Assembly: GCA_002360555.1 (NCBI GenBank)
Contig: DEQS01000089.1
Coordinates: 16,943 to 80,942 of the forward strand
Length of the DNA stretch: 64,000 bases
Source: Chloracidobacterium sp. UBA3360
GTDB taxonomy: Bacteria; Acidobacteriota; Blastocatellia; Pyrinomonadales; Pyrinomonadaceae
Reading direction: 5' to 3'
Made by a program: the position numbers and the translations under genes. The notes beneath the pieces were generated by a model. That model was not told where the DNA came from, did not search any database, and worked only from the letters and a program-made list of their open reading frames with translations. The first letter of the stretch is position 1. Every line of letters starts with the position of its first letter. Positions 35,853-43,962 of the stretch are shown one piece after another.

Positions 35853-37262
35853 TTACATATGTATCGTCAGATCATGAACGCCTTCGGCGGCTTCCATTAC
35901 GCTTTCCGAGACGGTCGGGTGGGCGTGGATGATGCGGCCGAGTTCGTCGGCGGTGCATTCGAGGGCCATGGCGACACAGGCTTCGGCGAGCAGCTCGGTC
36001 GCATGCGGGCCGATGATATGGACGCCGAGCACCTCGTCGTATTTTTTCTCGGCAACGATCTTTACAAAACCGTCAGTCTCGCCGAGTATACGGGCCTTGC
36101 CCGAGGCTGAGAACGGGAATTTGCCGACCTTGACGTCGTAACCGGCGGCTTTAGCTTTTTCTTCGGTCAGGCCGACGCTGGCGACTTCGGGGTCGCAGTA
36201 GGTGCAGTTAGGGACGAGGTTTTGCTTGATCGGCTCTACCTTTTTACCGGCCAGCTTCTCGACGACCAAGATGCCTTCTTTTGAAGCGAGATGGGCGAGC
36301 CAAGCTGTGTCGATAACGTCGCCGATGGCGAAAACGTTTGGTTCGTCGGTCTCGCAGTATTCGTTGACCTTGATGGTGCCGCGTGGATTGACGACGACCT
36401 TGGTGTTTTCAAGCCCGATGCCTTCGATCGAGGGCATACGTCCAACGGCGACAAGCAGCATCTCGGCTTCGAGCGAAACGGTTTCGCCTTTGGCGTTTTT
36501 GCCGGACACTTTTACGCCGCTCTTATTTTTTTCGAGCTTGTCGAGTTTTACGCCGGTCTCGCATTTGATACCTGCTTTTTTGAACGAACGAGCAAGCTCT
36601 TTCGAAACGTCAGCGTCCTCGATCGGCACAATGCGGTCCATCAGCTCGACAACCGTCGTGTCACAGCCAAAGCGGTGATATACGCTCGCAAACTCGACGC
36701 CGACGGCTCCTGAACCCATAACGATCAGGGATTTTGGCACTTTTGTCAGCTCGAGAATGTGATCTGAATTTACGACCTGTTTGCCGTCGGTTTCAAAACC
36801 CGGGATCGGCCGCACGACCGAGCCCGTGGCGATGATGATATTTTTCGTCTCGATCGTCTCTTTTTTGCCGTCAGCCAGAGCGACCTCGACCTTGCCTTTG
36901 CCGACTATCTTGCCAAAGCCGTTAAAGATGGTGGCTTTGTTCTTTTTCATCAAATAGGTCACGCCGGCTGAGTTTTTGGCGACAACGTCGGATTTGTATT
37001 TCTGCACGCCTGCCCAGTCGTAAGAAAGGTCTTTGACCTTGAGGCCATAACTTTCAAAATGCCCCGCTTTGTCATAAAGATGAGCGGCATTGAGCAAAGC
37101 CTTGGTCGGAATACAGCCGCGCAGGCCGCAAGTGCCGCCGAGCCGCGCGTCTTTTTCTTTCTCGATGATTGCTACTTTTAATCCAAGTTGTCCGGCTCGC
37201 ACGGCGGCAACATAGCCGCCCGGCCCGGATCCGATGATCGTTACGTCAAATTGTTCTGCCAA
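35853..37262 (-). CDS. lpdA: Dihydrolipoyl dehydrogenase (E3)
   Basis: 469 residues, standard length. IIGSGPGGYVAAVRAGQLG binds FAD; the redox disulfide is in GGTCGLRGCIPTKALL (C45/C50), where the usual loop is LNVGCIPSK; MGSGAVGVEFASVYHRFG binds NAD; IIHAHPTVSESVMEAA has the catalytic His-Glu of the dimer interface. It reoxidises lipoamide on E2 subunits. It begins with TTG at 37262, with GAGGAAA placed 6 bases before, and no nearer ATG. The upstream 109 bases separate it from the divergent rhodanese gene. Confidence 0.93.
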   Translation of the reverse strand: MAEQFDVTIIGSGPGGYVAAVRAGQLGLKVAIIEKEKDARLGGTCGLRGCIPTKALLNAAHLYDKAGHFESYGLKVKDLSYDWAGVQKYKSDVVAKNSAGVTYLMKKNKATIFNGFGKIVGKGKVEVALADGKKETIETKNIIIATGSVVRPIPGFETDGKQVVNSDHILELTKVPKSLIVMGSGAVGVEFASVYHRFGCDTTVVELMDRIVPIEDADVSKELARSFKKAGIKCETGVKLDKLEKNKSGVKVSGKNAKGETVSLEAEMLLVAVGRMPSIEGIGLENTKVVVNPRGTIKVNEYCETDEPNVFAIGDVIDTAWLAHLASKEGILVVEKLAGKKVEPIKQNLVPNCTYCDPEVASVGLTEEKAKAAGYDVKVGKFPFSASGKARILGETDGFVKIVAEKKYDEVLGVHIIGPHATELLAEACVAMALECTADELGRIIHAHPTVSESVMEAAEGVHDLTIHM

Positions 37263-37371
37263 TGTAGTTTCCTCGTGTTACCAATAAAAATAATTGCTAT
37301 TTATACATTATAGGCGTTTAGTGTGAGCCAATCTAGTTAAGCCTCGGCGAATTAGATTACAATAGCTCTAT

Positions 37372-37731
37372 ATGATACATTCCGAAGAATTTTTGGCCCT
37401 CGCACACGACGCTAAGAGCCAGGTTAAAGAATGCGATGTCGCGGAAGCACGTGAACGGGTTGCCGGCGGAGCTGTCCTGATCGATGTCCGCGAAGACAAT
37501 GAATTCGAGGCCGGCCACGCCGCCGGTGCCAAACATATGTCACGCGGCATTATCGAACGCGACATCGTCCAGACCTTTCCCGACAAAGACACCGAACTGG
37601 TCCTATATTGCGGCGGCGGCTACCGCTCCGCACTGTCAGCCGTAAATCTGCAAAAAATGGGCTACACCAATGTCATCTCGATGGACGGCGGCTGGGCGGC
37701 GTGGCAAGAATCGGGTGCGCCGGTAGAATAA
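37372..37731 (+). CDS. Rhodanese-domain sulfurtransferase
   Basis: 119 residues, one rhodanese domain. VLIDVREDNEFEAGHAAGA is the first conserved block and ELVLYCGGGYRSALSAVNL holds the active-site Cys of the loop; SMDGGWAAWQ closes the domain. It probably passes sulfane sulfur between small thiols in the cytoplasm. It is first of the sulfur-linked cluster, followed after 13 bases by a TPMT-like methyltransferase in the same direction. Confidence 0.9.
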   Translation: MIHSEEFLALAHDAKSQVKECDVAEARERVAGGAVLIDVREDNEFEAGHAAGAKHMSRGIIERDIVQTFPDKDTELVLYCGGGYRSALSAVNLQKMGYTNVISMDGGWAAWQESGAPVE

Positions 37732-37744
37732 GGTGGGTTCAAAC

Positions 37745-38431
37745 ATGGCAGAGAATAAAGAAGAAAGACGCGAGCGTCTGCGTGCGTTGGCGGCCGAATT
37801 TGAGGCTCGCGGCGATACGCTCGGTTGGTTTGAAGCCTTTTACAAAGAATCAGCAGGCGATATCGATCAGATACCGTGGGCAGATCTAGAGCCCAACAGC
37901 TATTTTCGAACATGGGCAGAATCGACCGGGCTAAAAGGCGACGACCGCACGGCGCTCGTTGTCGGCTGCGGGCTCGGGGATGACGCGAAATATCTGCACG
38001 ATCTTGGATTCAAGGTCACGGCATTCGACATTTCGCCAACTGCGATCGAATGGGCGAAAAAGCTGTATGGCGACGCAGATATTCGGTTTGAGTCAGCAGA
38101 CCTTTTTGCTCCGCCGCAAGGTTGGGCAGGTGCTTACGATTTTGTGCTCGAGATCTACACGATCCAGCCGCTGCCGCTCGAAATGAGGCCTCAGGTCATT
38201 GATGCGATTGCCGCATTCGTCGCGGAAAATGGAAAACTCGTCGTTGTGACACGCGGCCGCGAAGATGATGTGGTACCTGACGTTTTGCCGTGGCCAATGT
38301 CCCGCCAAGACCTTGCACGCTTTTTAGACAACGGCCTCACTCAAACCGATTTTGTTGTAATGCCGCCCGTCGATGAGGACGAACCGCCGCGTTTTGTTGT
38401 CGAGTATGTCCGCAACACTGCTTCCTCTTAA
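37745..38431 (+). CDS. Thiopurine methyltransferase-like SAM methyltransferase
   Basis: 228 residues. TALVVGCGLGDDAKYLHDLG is the SAM-binding motif; GFKVTAFDISPTAIEWAKK, then YDFVLEIYTIQPLPLEMRP and LVVVTRGREDDV fit the TPMT/UbiE-like group that methylates small thiols, selenols or tellurite. Its partner directly upstream is a rhodanese, and a persulfide-handling cluster follows, so a sulfide or thiol substrate is a reasonable inference. The ATG at 37745 follows the rhodanese stop by 13 bases. Its stop overlaps the convergent ArsR gene by 4 bases. Confidence 0.78.
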   Translation: MAENKEERRERLRALAAEFEARGDTLGWFEAFYKESAGDIDQIPWADLEPNSYFRTWAESTGLKGDDRTALVVGCGLGDDAKYLHDLGFKVTAFDISPTAIEWAKKLYGDADIRFESADLFAPPQGWAGAYDFVLEIYTIQPLPLEMRPQVIDAIAAFVAENGKLVVVTRGREDDVVPDVLPWPMSRQDLARFLDNGLTQTDFVVMPPVDEDEPPRFVVEYVRNTASS

Positions 38432-38763
38432 GAGAACATCGCACTGCGATCGGAGAATTTTGCTTTTAGGCTGCCGCAGACGACATCGCACAATTCAAAG
38501 ACGGTCTGATCAGCGATCCGATAATAAACCGTGTTTCCGTCCTGGCGTTTAGCGACAAGGCCTTCATCCTGAAGCATTTTAAGGTGTTTGCTGACGTTCG
38601 GCTGGGTTGAATTCACTCCTTTCGTGACATTTGTCACACTCGATTCGCCATTTTCCAGATACTGTAATATTTGTAGGCGGATCGGCTCCGAAAGCACTTT
38701 AAATCTTGCGGCAACGACGTTTACGGCGTCTGACGACATTTTTTGATGTTTTTGTTTTTTCAT
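38428..38763 (-). CDS. ArsR-family repressor, likely BigR/YgaV-like control of the sulfur operon
   Basis: 111 residues, ArsR winged helix (FKVLSEPIRLQILQYLENGESSV, NSTQPNVSKHLKMLQDEGLV). The C-terminal helix has ELCDVVCGSL, two cysteines; the N-terminal cysteine used by BigR/SqrR for persulfide sensing (in the helix RLxLLC) is replaced (RLQILQ). It is divergent from a rhodanese-TauE-persulfide dioxygenase operon, as are BigR and YgaV in other bacteria. An inverted repeat lies in the promoter between the two. Start at 38763 or 38739; neither has a clear ribosome-binding site. Confidence 0.82.
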   Translation of the reverse strand: MKKQKHQKMSSDAVNVVAARFKVLSEPIRLQILQYLENGESSVTNVTKGVNSTQPNVSKHLKMLQDEGLVAKRQDGNTVYYRIADQTVFELCDVVCGSLKAKFSDRSAMFS

Positions 38764-38765
38764 AC

Positions 38766-38794
38766 TTGACAATATAACGATATAGTTATATGCT
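38766..38794 (+). promoter_or_regulatory. Sigma70-type promoter of the sulfur operon
   Basis: TTGACA (38766-38771), a 17-base spacer and TATGCT (38789-38794) match the consensus -35 and -10 for a rightward promoter. The ATG of the rhodanese-DUF2892 gene is 45 bases downstream, with AGGAG (38820-38824) before it. Confidence 0.7.
38772..38791. promoter_or_regulatory. Inverted-repeat operator inside the promoter spacer, probable ArsR site
   Basis: ATATAACgatataGTTATAT has perfect 7-base arms. It fills the space between the -35 and -10 hexamers, so a bound repressor would block RNA polymerase. The neighbouring ArsR-type gene is 8 bases away and is the obvious candidate, which would also give autoregulation. 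Confidence 0.7.
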
Positions 38795-38838
38795 CATACA
38801 CAGATCGAGTATATTACTTAGGAGAACGAATTACAAGA

Positions 38839-39384
38839 ATGACAATTAAACAAGCAACAGTGCATGAGATCAACGAGCTATTAGACGGCGGCGGCGAATG
38901 TCAGGTTATCGACGTCCGCGAGTTTTCTGAGTTTAATAGTGAGCGGATAGCCGATGCACAGCTGATGCCGCTTTCAAATTTTGAAAAGCACGCGGACGAG
39001 ATCGACCACACGAAACCGGTCTATCTGATGTGCCGTTCGGGCAACCGGGCGAAAAATGCGGCCGAGAAACTGGCGGCAAAGGGTTTTACGGATATTCACG
39101 TGGTCGAAGGCGGAATGGTCGCCTGGGCCGGAGCAAATCTGCCGGTCGTTAAGGGCGAATCTAAGGTATGGTCGCTCGAGCGGCAAGTGCGGTTTGCCGC
39201 CGGGCTGTTTGTGTTGTCCGGAGTGCTTTTGAGCCTGTTCGTCAGCCCGTATTTACTTTTGCTCACGGCGTTTGTCGGGGCGGGACTGATGTTTTCGGCT
39301 GTGACCGACACATGTGGGATGGGCATGGTTTTAGCCAAAATGCCTTGGAATAAAGCCCCTGCTAGCTGCGAACCCGCGAAATAA
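38839..39384 (+). CDS. Membrane rhodanese (rhodanese + DUF2892, YgaP-like)
   Basis: 181 residues. Residues 1 to about 105 are a rhodanese domain with active-site Cys in VYLMCRSGNRAKNAAEKL; residues about 115-165 are two membrane helices (FAAGLFVLSGVLLSLFVSPYLLLL) and a short tail DTCGMGMVLAKMPWNKAP of DUF2892. This is the architecture of E. coli YgaP, which is controlled by the ArsR-type YgaV, just as here. It probably handles sulfane sulfur at the inner membrane. First gene of the operon. Confidence 0.9.
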   Translation: MTIKQATVHEINELLDGGGECQVIDVREFSEFNSERIADAQLMPLSNFEKHADEIDHTKPVYLMCRSGNRAKNAAEKLAAKGFTDIHVVEGGMVAWAGANLPVVKGESKVWSLERQVRFAAGLFVLSGVLLSLFVSPYLLLLTAFVGAGLMFSAVTDTCGMGMVLAKMPWNKAPASCEPAK

Positions 39385-39392
39385 GGATCACG

Positions 39393-40154
39393 ATGTCAGT
39401 ACTTTTTATCATTGGTTTGATCTTGAGCGCGGTCATCGGCTTGTCATTGGGGTTGATCGGCGGCGGCGGATCCATACTGACCGTGCCGATACTTGTCTAT
39501 TTGCTCGGTGTTGGCCCGCACGAGGCGGTTCCAATGTCGCTGGCCGTTGTCGGGGCGACGAGTATTTTGGGCTCGTACATGCACTGGCGACGCGACAACG
39601 TTGATATTTCGACCGGGCTGTTATTTGGAGTCGCGGGAATTGTTGGAGCTCTGCTGGGTTCGCCTCTGACCAAACTGGTTTCACCCGAGCTGCTCTTATT
39701 GATATTTGGCCTGTTGATGTTGGTGGTTGCGGTTTCTATGATTTGGCGGCGAAAACACAAGATCAGCGGATCTACGCATAAACCCCATCCGGTCCAAGGC
39801 ATTTTTGCCGGGCTTGGCGTCGGAGTTTTGACCGGTTTTCTAGGTGTCGGGGGCGGATTTTTGATCGTTCCGGCGTTAGTTTTTTTTGGCGGGCTAAACA
39901 TGAAAAAAGCGATCGGTACTTCGCTATTTGTTATCTTTCTCAACTGTGCCGCGGGCCTCGTTGGCCATATGAGCCAGAATATTTTTGACTGGGGACTGAC
40001 GGGGATCGTGATGGCGCTCGCGGTCGCGGGGGCGATAGTTGGCACGCTTTTGTCACAACGAATCGCGGCACAACGTTTGCAGAGTTTATTTGCGGTTCTC
40101 GTTTTAGGGGTCGCAGCGTTCCTCGTAGTGAAAAACTACGCGGTTATTTATTGA
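39393..40154 (+). CDS. Sulfite exporter TauE/SafE-family transporter
   Basis: 253 residues with about eight membrane segments. GLSLGLIGGGGSILTVPILV and, in the second half, GLGVGVLTGFLGVGGGFLIVP are the duplicated GGGxxxxP motifs of the TauE/SafE family (PF01925), which exports sulfite, sulfoacetate and related anions. Its place between a rhodanese and a persulfide dioxygenase, whose product is sulfite, fits a sulfite-export role. The gap to the upstream gene is 8 bases. Confidence 0.9.
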   Translation: MSVLFIIGLILSAVIGLSLGLIGGGGSILTVPILVYLLGVGPHEAVPMSLAVVGATSILGSYMHWRRDNVDISTGLLFGVAGIVGALLGSPLTKLVSPELLLLIFGLLMLVVAVSMIWRRKHKISGSTHKPHPVQGIFAGLGVGVLTGFLGVGGGFLIVPALVFFGGLNMKKAIGTSLFVIFLNCAAGLVGHMSQNIFDWGLTGIVMALAVAGAIVGTLLSQRIAAQRLQSLFAVLVLGVAAFLVVKNYAVIY

Positions 40155-40195
40155 AATTGGTAAAATACACACAGTTACTCAGGAGAACTAAAGTT

Positions 40196-41581
40196 ATGCA
40201 GTTCAAGCAATTTTATTTGGGTTGTCTATCACACGCTTCGTATTATATTGGCTCTGACGGCGATGCGGCGATCATAGATCCGCAGCGGGATGTCCAGCAA
40301 TATCTTGACGAGGCAGCCGCGCACGGCCAGCGGATCAAGTATATTATCGAGACGCATTCGCATGCCGATTTTGTCAGCGGGCATGTCGAGCTTGCCGCCA
40401 AGACCGGTGCAGAGATCATCTACGGCCAGCGGGCGAATACGAAATTTCCTACCCACAAAGTAAATGACGGAGATGAACTGACCGTCGGCAAGATCAAGCT
40501 CACATTTCTCGAAACGCCCGGCCACACGCCCGAGGGCATCACGATCATCGCCAAAGATACAGCAGACGATGCTGCACCGCTAAAGATGTTCACTGGTGAC
40601 ACGCTCTTTATCGGCGACGTAGGTCGGCCAGATCTGATCGGCTCGGTTGGATTTTCGGCAGCCGAGATGGGCGGCATGCTATATGATTCGCTTCACAACA
40701 GCATCCTTGCGTATCCGGACGAGACTGAGGTTTATCCGGCGCACGGGGCGGGTTCGCTTTGCGGCAAATCACTGTCAAAAGAGACTTGGTCAACGCTGGG
40801 CGAACAGCGCAGATTTAACTATGCGCTCCAGCCGATGTCGAAAGAGGACTTTGTAAAGATCGTGGCGAGCGACCAGCCTGAGGTGCCCGCTTATTTTCCT
40901 AAAAGTGCGGCAAAAAACCTTGAAGGCTCAGCTCCGCTGACTGAGATCGTAAGGCCGCATGAGCTTTCGACTGATGAGATCCTAAACTTTGACGGTGTTG
41001 TGATCGACGTCCGTAAGAATTTTGAATACGGTGGCGGCCATATCCCAAACTCAATAAATATTGGCCTCGGCGGGCAATTTGCTTCGTGGGCCGGAACGCT
41101 CATTCCCATCGGGACGCAGATCGCAATTGTTGCCCAGACTCAGGAACAGATCGACGAAGCCGTCATGCGGCTCGCCCGAGTTGGCCACGAAACTGTCAGC
41201 GGCTCGATCCTGATCGACAATTACACCGGTGAGAAAAAAATGATCGAACAGGTATCGGTCGAGGCGGTGGCCGGGCTGACCCAGACCGAGAAATATCTGC
41301 AGTTTGTTGATGTACGGAGACCGGGCGAATACGACGCCGGCCACGCGACGCGCACTTGGAATGCTCCGCTCGACAAACTCGCAAATTTGGTCGATAAACT
41401 CGACCCGGCGACGCCCGTTTATGTGATCTGCCAGGGCGGCTATCGTTCGAGCATCGGCACCAGCATTTTTGAGAACGCCGGTTTCCGAACCGTGTTTAAC
41501 GTTACCGGCGGCACCGCCGCGTGGTTCGAAGCAGGGCTCGAAACCGAAGCAACCGCTACGGCGTGTTCCGTCGCGACATAG
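40196..41581 (+). CDS. Persulfide dioxygenase-like MBL protein with two rhodanese domains (Blh-like)
   Basis: 461 residues. Residues 1 to about 235 are an ETHE1-type MBL domain with ETHSHADFVSGHVEL, later FTGDTLFIGDVGRPDL and VYPAHGAGS providing iron ligands; oxidises glutathione persulfide to sulfite. Rhodanese 1 (about 260-345) has an Ala-containing loop, VAQTQEQIDEA, without the catalytic Cys; rhodanese 2 (about 365-455) keeps it in VYVICQGGYRSSIG. This architecture matches the Blh protein controlled by BigR. The ATG at 40196 is preceded by AGGAG; the upstream frame to 40151 overlaps the transporter. Confidence 0.9.
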   Translation: MQFKQFYLGCLSHASYYIGSDGDAAIIDPQRDVQQYLDEAAAHGQRIKYIIETHSHADFVSGHVELAAKTGAEIIYGQRANTKFPTHKVNDGDELTVGKIKLTFLETPGHTPEGITIIAKDTADDAAPLKMFTGDTLFIGDVGRPDLIGSVGFSAAEMGGMLYDSLHNSILAYPDETEVYPAHGAGSLCGKSLSKETWSTLGEQRRFNYALQPMSKEDFVKIVASDQPEVPAYFPKSAAKNLEGSAPLTEIVRPHELSTDEILNFDGVVIDVRKNFEYGGGHIPNSINIGLGGQFASWAGTLIPIGTQIAIVAQTQEQIDEAVMRLARVGHETVSGSILIDNYTGEKKMIEQVSVEAVAGLTQTEKYLQFVDVRRPGEYDAGHATRTWNAPLDKLANLVDKLDPATPVYVICQGGYRSSIGTSIFENAGFRTVFNVTGGTAAWFEAGLETEATATACSVAT

Positions 41582-41591
41582 GAGTACAAAA

Positions 41592-42035
41592 ATGAAATTT
41601 CTGTTAGTTATTACATCCGCACTAGTTCTCTTTGTCGGGTGTCAAAATGTGGCGACGAAAAATACAGATTCGGGCGTTGCAAATGTCCCGACTGACATCA
41701 AGGAAGTTTCGCCGGCAGAGGCGCAGGCTGCCGTTTCTAAAGCTTATTCGCAGTTTATCGACGTTCGCACCGCTGAGGAATATGCCGGCGGGCATGCTGC
41801 ACGAGCCGTAAATGTCCCGCTCGACACTATCTCTTCAAAACTCGACACGCTCGAGAAAAATGAGCCGGTCTATCTGATCTGCCAGACGGGCAATCGTTCG
41901 AAAAAGGCTGCCGCCATTCTCAAGGAATCCGGATTTAATAACGTTTTGAACGTGACGGGCGGCACTGTCGCGTGGCAAGCTGCCGGATTGCCGATGGAGA
42001 CAAAATCTCCGCACGGTGCCCCACCCGCGAAATAG
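41592..42035 (+). CDS. Lipoprotein rhodanese
   Basis: 147 residues. The signal sequence MKFLLVITSALVLFVGCQN ends in a lipobox (LFVGC), so the protein should be anchored in a membrane facing the periplasm. The rest is a rhodanese domain with FIDVRTAEEYAGGHAARA and active-site Cys in VYLICQTGNRSKKAAAIL. An exported rhodanese beside the cytoplasmic persulfide enzyme suggests sulfur handling on both sides of the membrane. Ten bases after the preceding gene. Confidence 0.88.
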   Translation: MKFLLVITSALVLFVGCQNVATKNTDSGVANVPTDIKEVSPAEAQAAVSKAYSQFIDVRTAEEYAGGHAARAVNVPLDTISSKLDTLEKNEPVYLICQTGNRSKKAAAILKESGFNNVLNVTGGTVAWQAAGLPMETKSPHGAPPAK

Positions 42036-42047
42036 GGATGCATCGCA

Positions 42048-42665
42048 ATGGAAAAGAAAGAGCATTGGGAAAATGTATACGCGACCAAATCTCAAGATCA
42101 GATGAGCTGGTACCGCGATCATCTCGATAATTCGCTAGAGCTGATCCTGCAGACAGGCGTCGAGAAAGATGCGGCGATCATAGATGTCGGCGGCGGCAGT
42201 TCGACGCTGGTTGACGATTTGCTTGACAGAGACTTTAGCGATGTTTCTGTCCTCGATATATCCGGGACAGCAATTACGAAAAGCAAGCAACGTCTCGGGT
42301 CGTCTTCGCAAATGGTCAATTGGATCGTAGGCGATATTACCGAGGTCGATCTGCCTGATGGTCGCTTCGACGTTTGGCACGACCGGGCGGTGTTTCATTT
42401 CCTGACCTACGCCGCAGATCGCCGAAAGTACGTCGATCTGGTCTTGAGTTCGTTAAAACCGGGCGGGCATCTCATCGTCGCTGCATTTGGGCTCGAAGGG
42501 CCGCAAAAGTGCAGTGGTTTGGATGTCGTCCAATACAGCCCCGAGACGATGCAAGGCGAATTTGGCGGGCAATTTGCACTCGTCGCGAGTCTCGATGAAA
42601 CCCACAACACGCCATTCGGTACGACGCAGGAATTTATTTATTGCTATTTCAAGAAGGTTTTATGA
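42048..42665 (+). CDS. Class I SAM-dependent methyltransferase
   Basis: 205 residues. AAIIDVGGGSSTLVDDLLDR is the SAM-binding motif (DVGGGxS form), VSVLDISGTAITKSKQRL the acidic loop and FDVWHDRAVFHFLTYAADR motif IV, as in a small-molecule methyltransferase group similar to thiol and tellurite methyltransferases. It lies between a lipoprotein rhodanese and a methionine gamma-lyase-like gene, and its TGA overlaps the latter's ATG (ATGA, 42662-42665), so the two are coupled. The substrate is unknown. Confidence 0.82.
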   Translation: MEKKEHWENVYATKSQDQMSWYRDHLDNSLELILQTGVEKDAAIIDVGGGSSTLVDDLLDRDFSDVSVLDISGTAITKSKQRLGSSSQMVNWIVGDITEVDLPDGRFDVWHDRAVFHFLTYAADRRKYVDLVLSSLKPGGHLIVAAFGLEGPQKCSGLDVVQYSPETMQGEFGGQFALVASLDETHNTPFGTTQEFIYCYFKKVL

Positions 42666-43867
42666 GCGGCAAATTTGATCCAAGCAACGCGATCCAAGAT
42701 TTTTTGGTTTTTGGTGAATTCGGCGATGTAAATCCGTCGATCACAGACTCCTCGACGTTTACTTTTATGAGCCCTGATCGGATGGAGGAGCTTTTCGATC
42801 ATGAGATCGAGGGCTGCTTTTTATATTCGCGGCACTGGAATCCGACGAATAAATTTCTTTCGGACGCTCTCGCGCGAATGGAAGACAGCGAATCGGCACA
42901 AGCAAAAGCCTCCGGTATGGCGGCTATTTCGTCAACCATCGTTCAACTGTGCGACAGCGGTGACGAGATCATCTCTTCGCGCACGATCTACGGCGGAACC
43001 TACGCGTTATTTAAAAACTTTCTTCCCAGATTTGGTATTACGACGCGTTTCACTGACCTCGCTGATCTGGAAAAGGTCCGCGCGCTAATCAGTGACAACA
43101 CCCGCGTGATCTACTGCGAATCGATGAGTAATCCGCTACTCGAAGTCGCCGACCTTCCTGCCCTCGCTGCTCTTTGTAAGGAACGAGGTATCAAGCTCGT
43201 TGTTGATAATACGTTTAGCCCAATGATCCTGTCACCGATCAGGCTGGGAGCGGACATAGTCGTTCACAGTCTGACAAAATATATCAACGGCACGAGCGAT
43301 TGCGTCGCAGGTGCGGTCTGCGCAAGCGACGAATTTATTCACAAACTAACTGATATCAACTCCGGTGCGTCGATGCTGCTCGGAGCGGTTCTCGACAGCA
43401 CTCGTGCCGCGAGTATTCTCAAAAATCTGCATTCATTGCATTTAAGAATGCGGCAGCATAGTGAGAACGCGATGTTTCTCGCGGAAAAACTTCGTGAGCT
43501 CGGTCTCCGCGTCTATTATCCCGGGTTGCCCGATCACCCGCAGCACGAACTGCTCACACGGCTGATGAATCCCGGCTACGGTTATGGCGGAATGTTGGCG
43601 GTAGATATCGGAACATTGAAAGACGCAAATCAGCTAATGACTCGGATGCAGCAGGAAAAGGTGGGCTATCTGGCGGTGAGCCTTGGCTATTTCAAGACTC
43701 TTTTCAGTGCACCCGGCCACAGCACGTCATCGGAGATACCTCTCGATGAGCGTCAGGAAATGGGACTTAGTGAGGGACTGGTTCGGTTTTCAGTCGGGCT
43801 CGACAACGACATCGAGCTCTCATTTGAGCGGATCAAGCGATGCCTCGCGGATGTCGGCGTGATCTAA
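42662..43867 (+). CDS. Cys/Met-metabolism PLP enzyme (methionine gamma-lyase-like)
   Basis: 401 residues. SRHWNPTNKFLSDALARMED, ASGMAAISSTIVQLCDSGDE, VVDNTFSPMILSPIRLGAD and the PLP Lys in VVHSLTKYINGTSDCVAGA put it in the same fold family as the enzyme at 17384-18562 but clearly different from it. It shows an N-terminal extension (FLVFGEFGDVNPSITDSSTF). Family members cleave or make C-S bonds; a methionine or homocysteine gamma-lyase fits the thiol context, but this is inference. It is the last gene of the sulfur operon. Confidence 0.85.
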   Translation: MSGKFDPSNAIQDFLVFGEFGDVNPSITDSSTFTFMSPDRMEELFDHEIEGCFLYSRHWNPTNKFLSDALARMEDSESAQAKASGMAAISSTIVQLCDSGDEIISSRTIYGGTYALFKNFLPRFGITTRFTDLADLEKVRALISDNTRVIYCESMSNPLLEVADLPALAALCKERGIKLVVDNTFSPMILSPIRLGADIVVHSLTKYINGTSDCVAGAVCASDEFIHKLTDINSGASMLLGAVLDSTRAASILKNLHSLHLRMRQHSENAMFLAEKLRELGLRVYYPGLPDHPQHELLTRLMNPGYGYGGMLAVDIGTLKDANQLMTRMQQEKVGYLAVSLGYFKTLFSAPGHSTSSEIPLDERQEMGLSEGLVRFSVGLDNDIELSFERIKRCLADVGVI

Positions 43868-43962
43868 ACAACTAACTTCATTAAATTCATGCTGGTTTTG
43901 CAATGTCCTGTCTTTCGGCGGCTTCGAAACTGATGTAAAATTGCGTTTTGAAAACAACAGAT

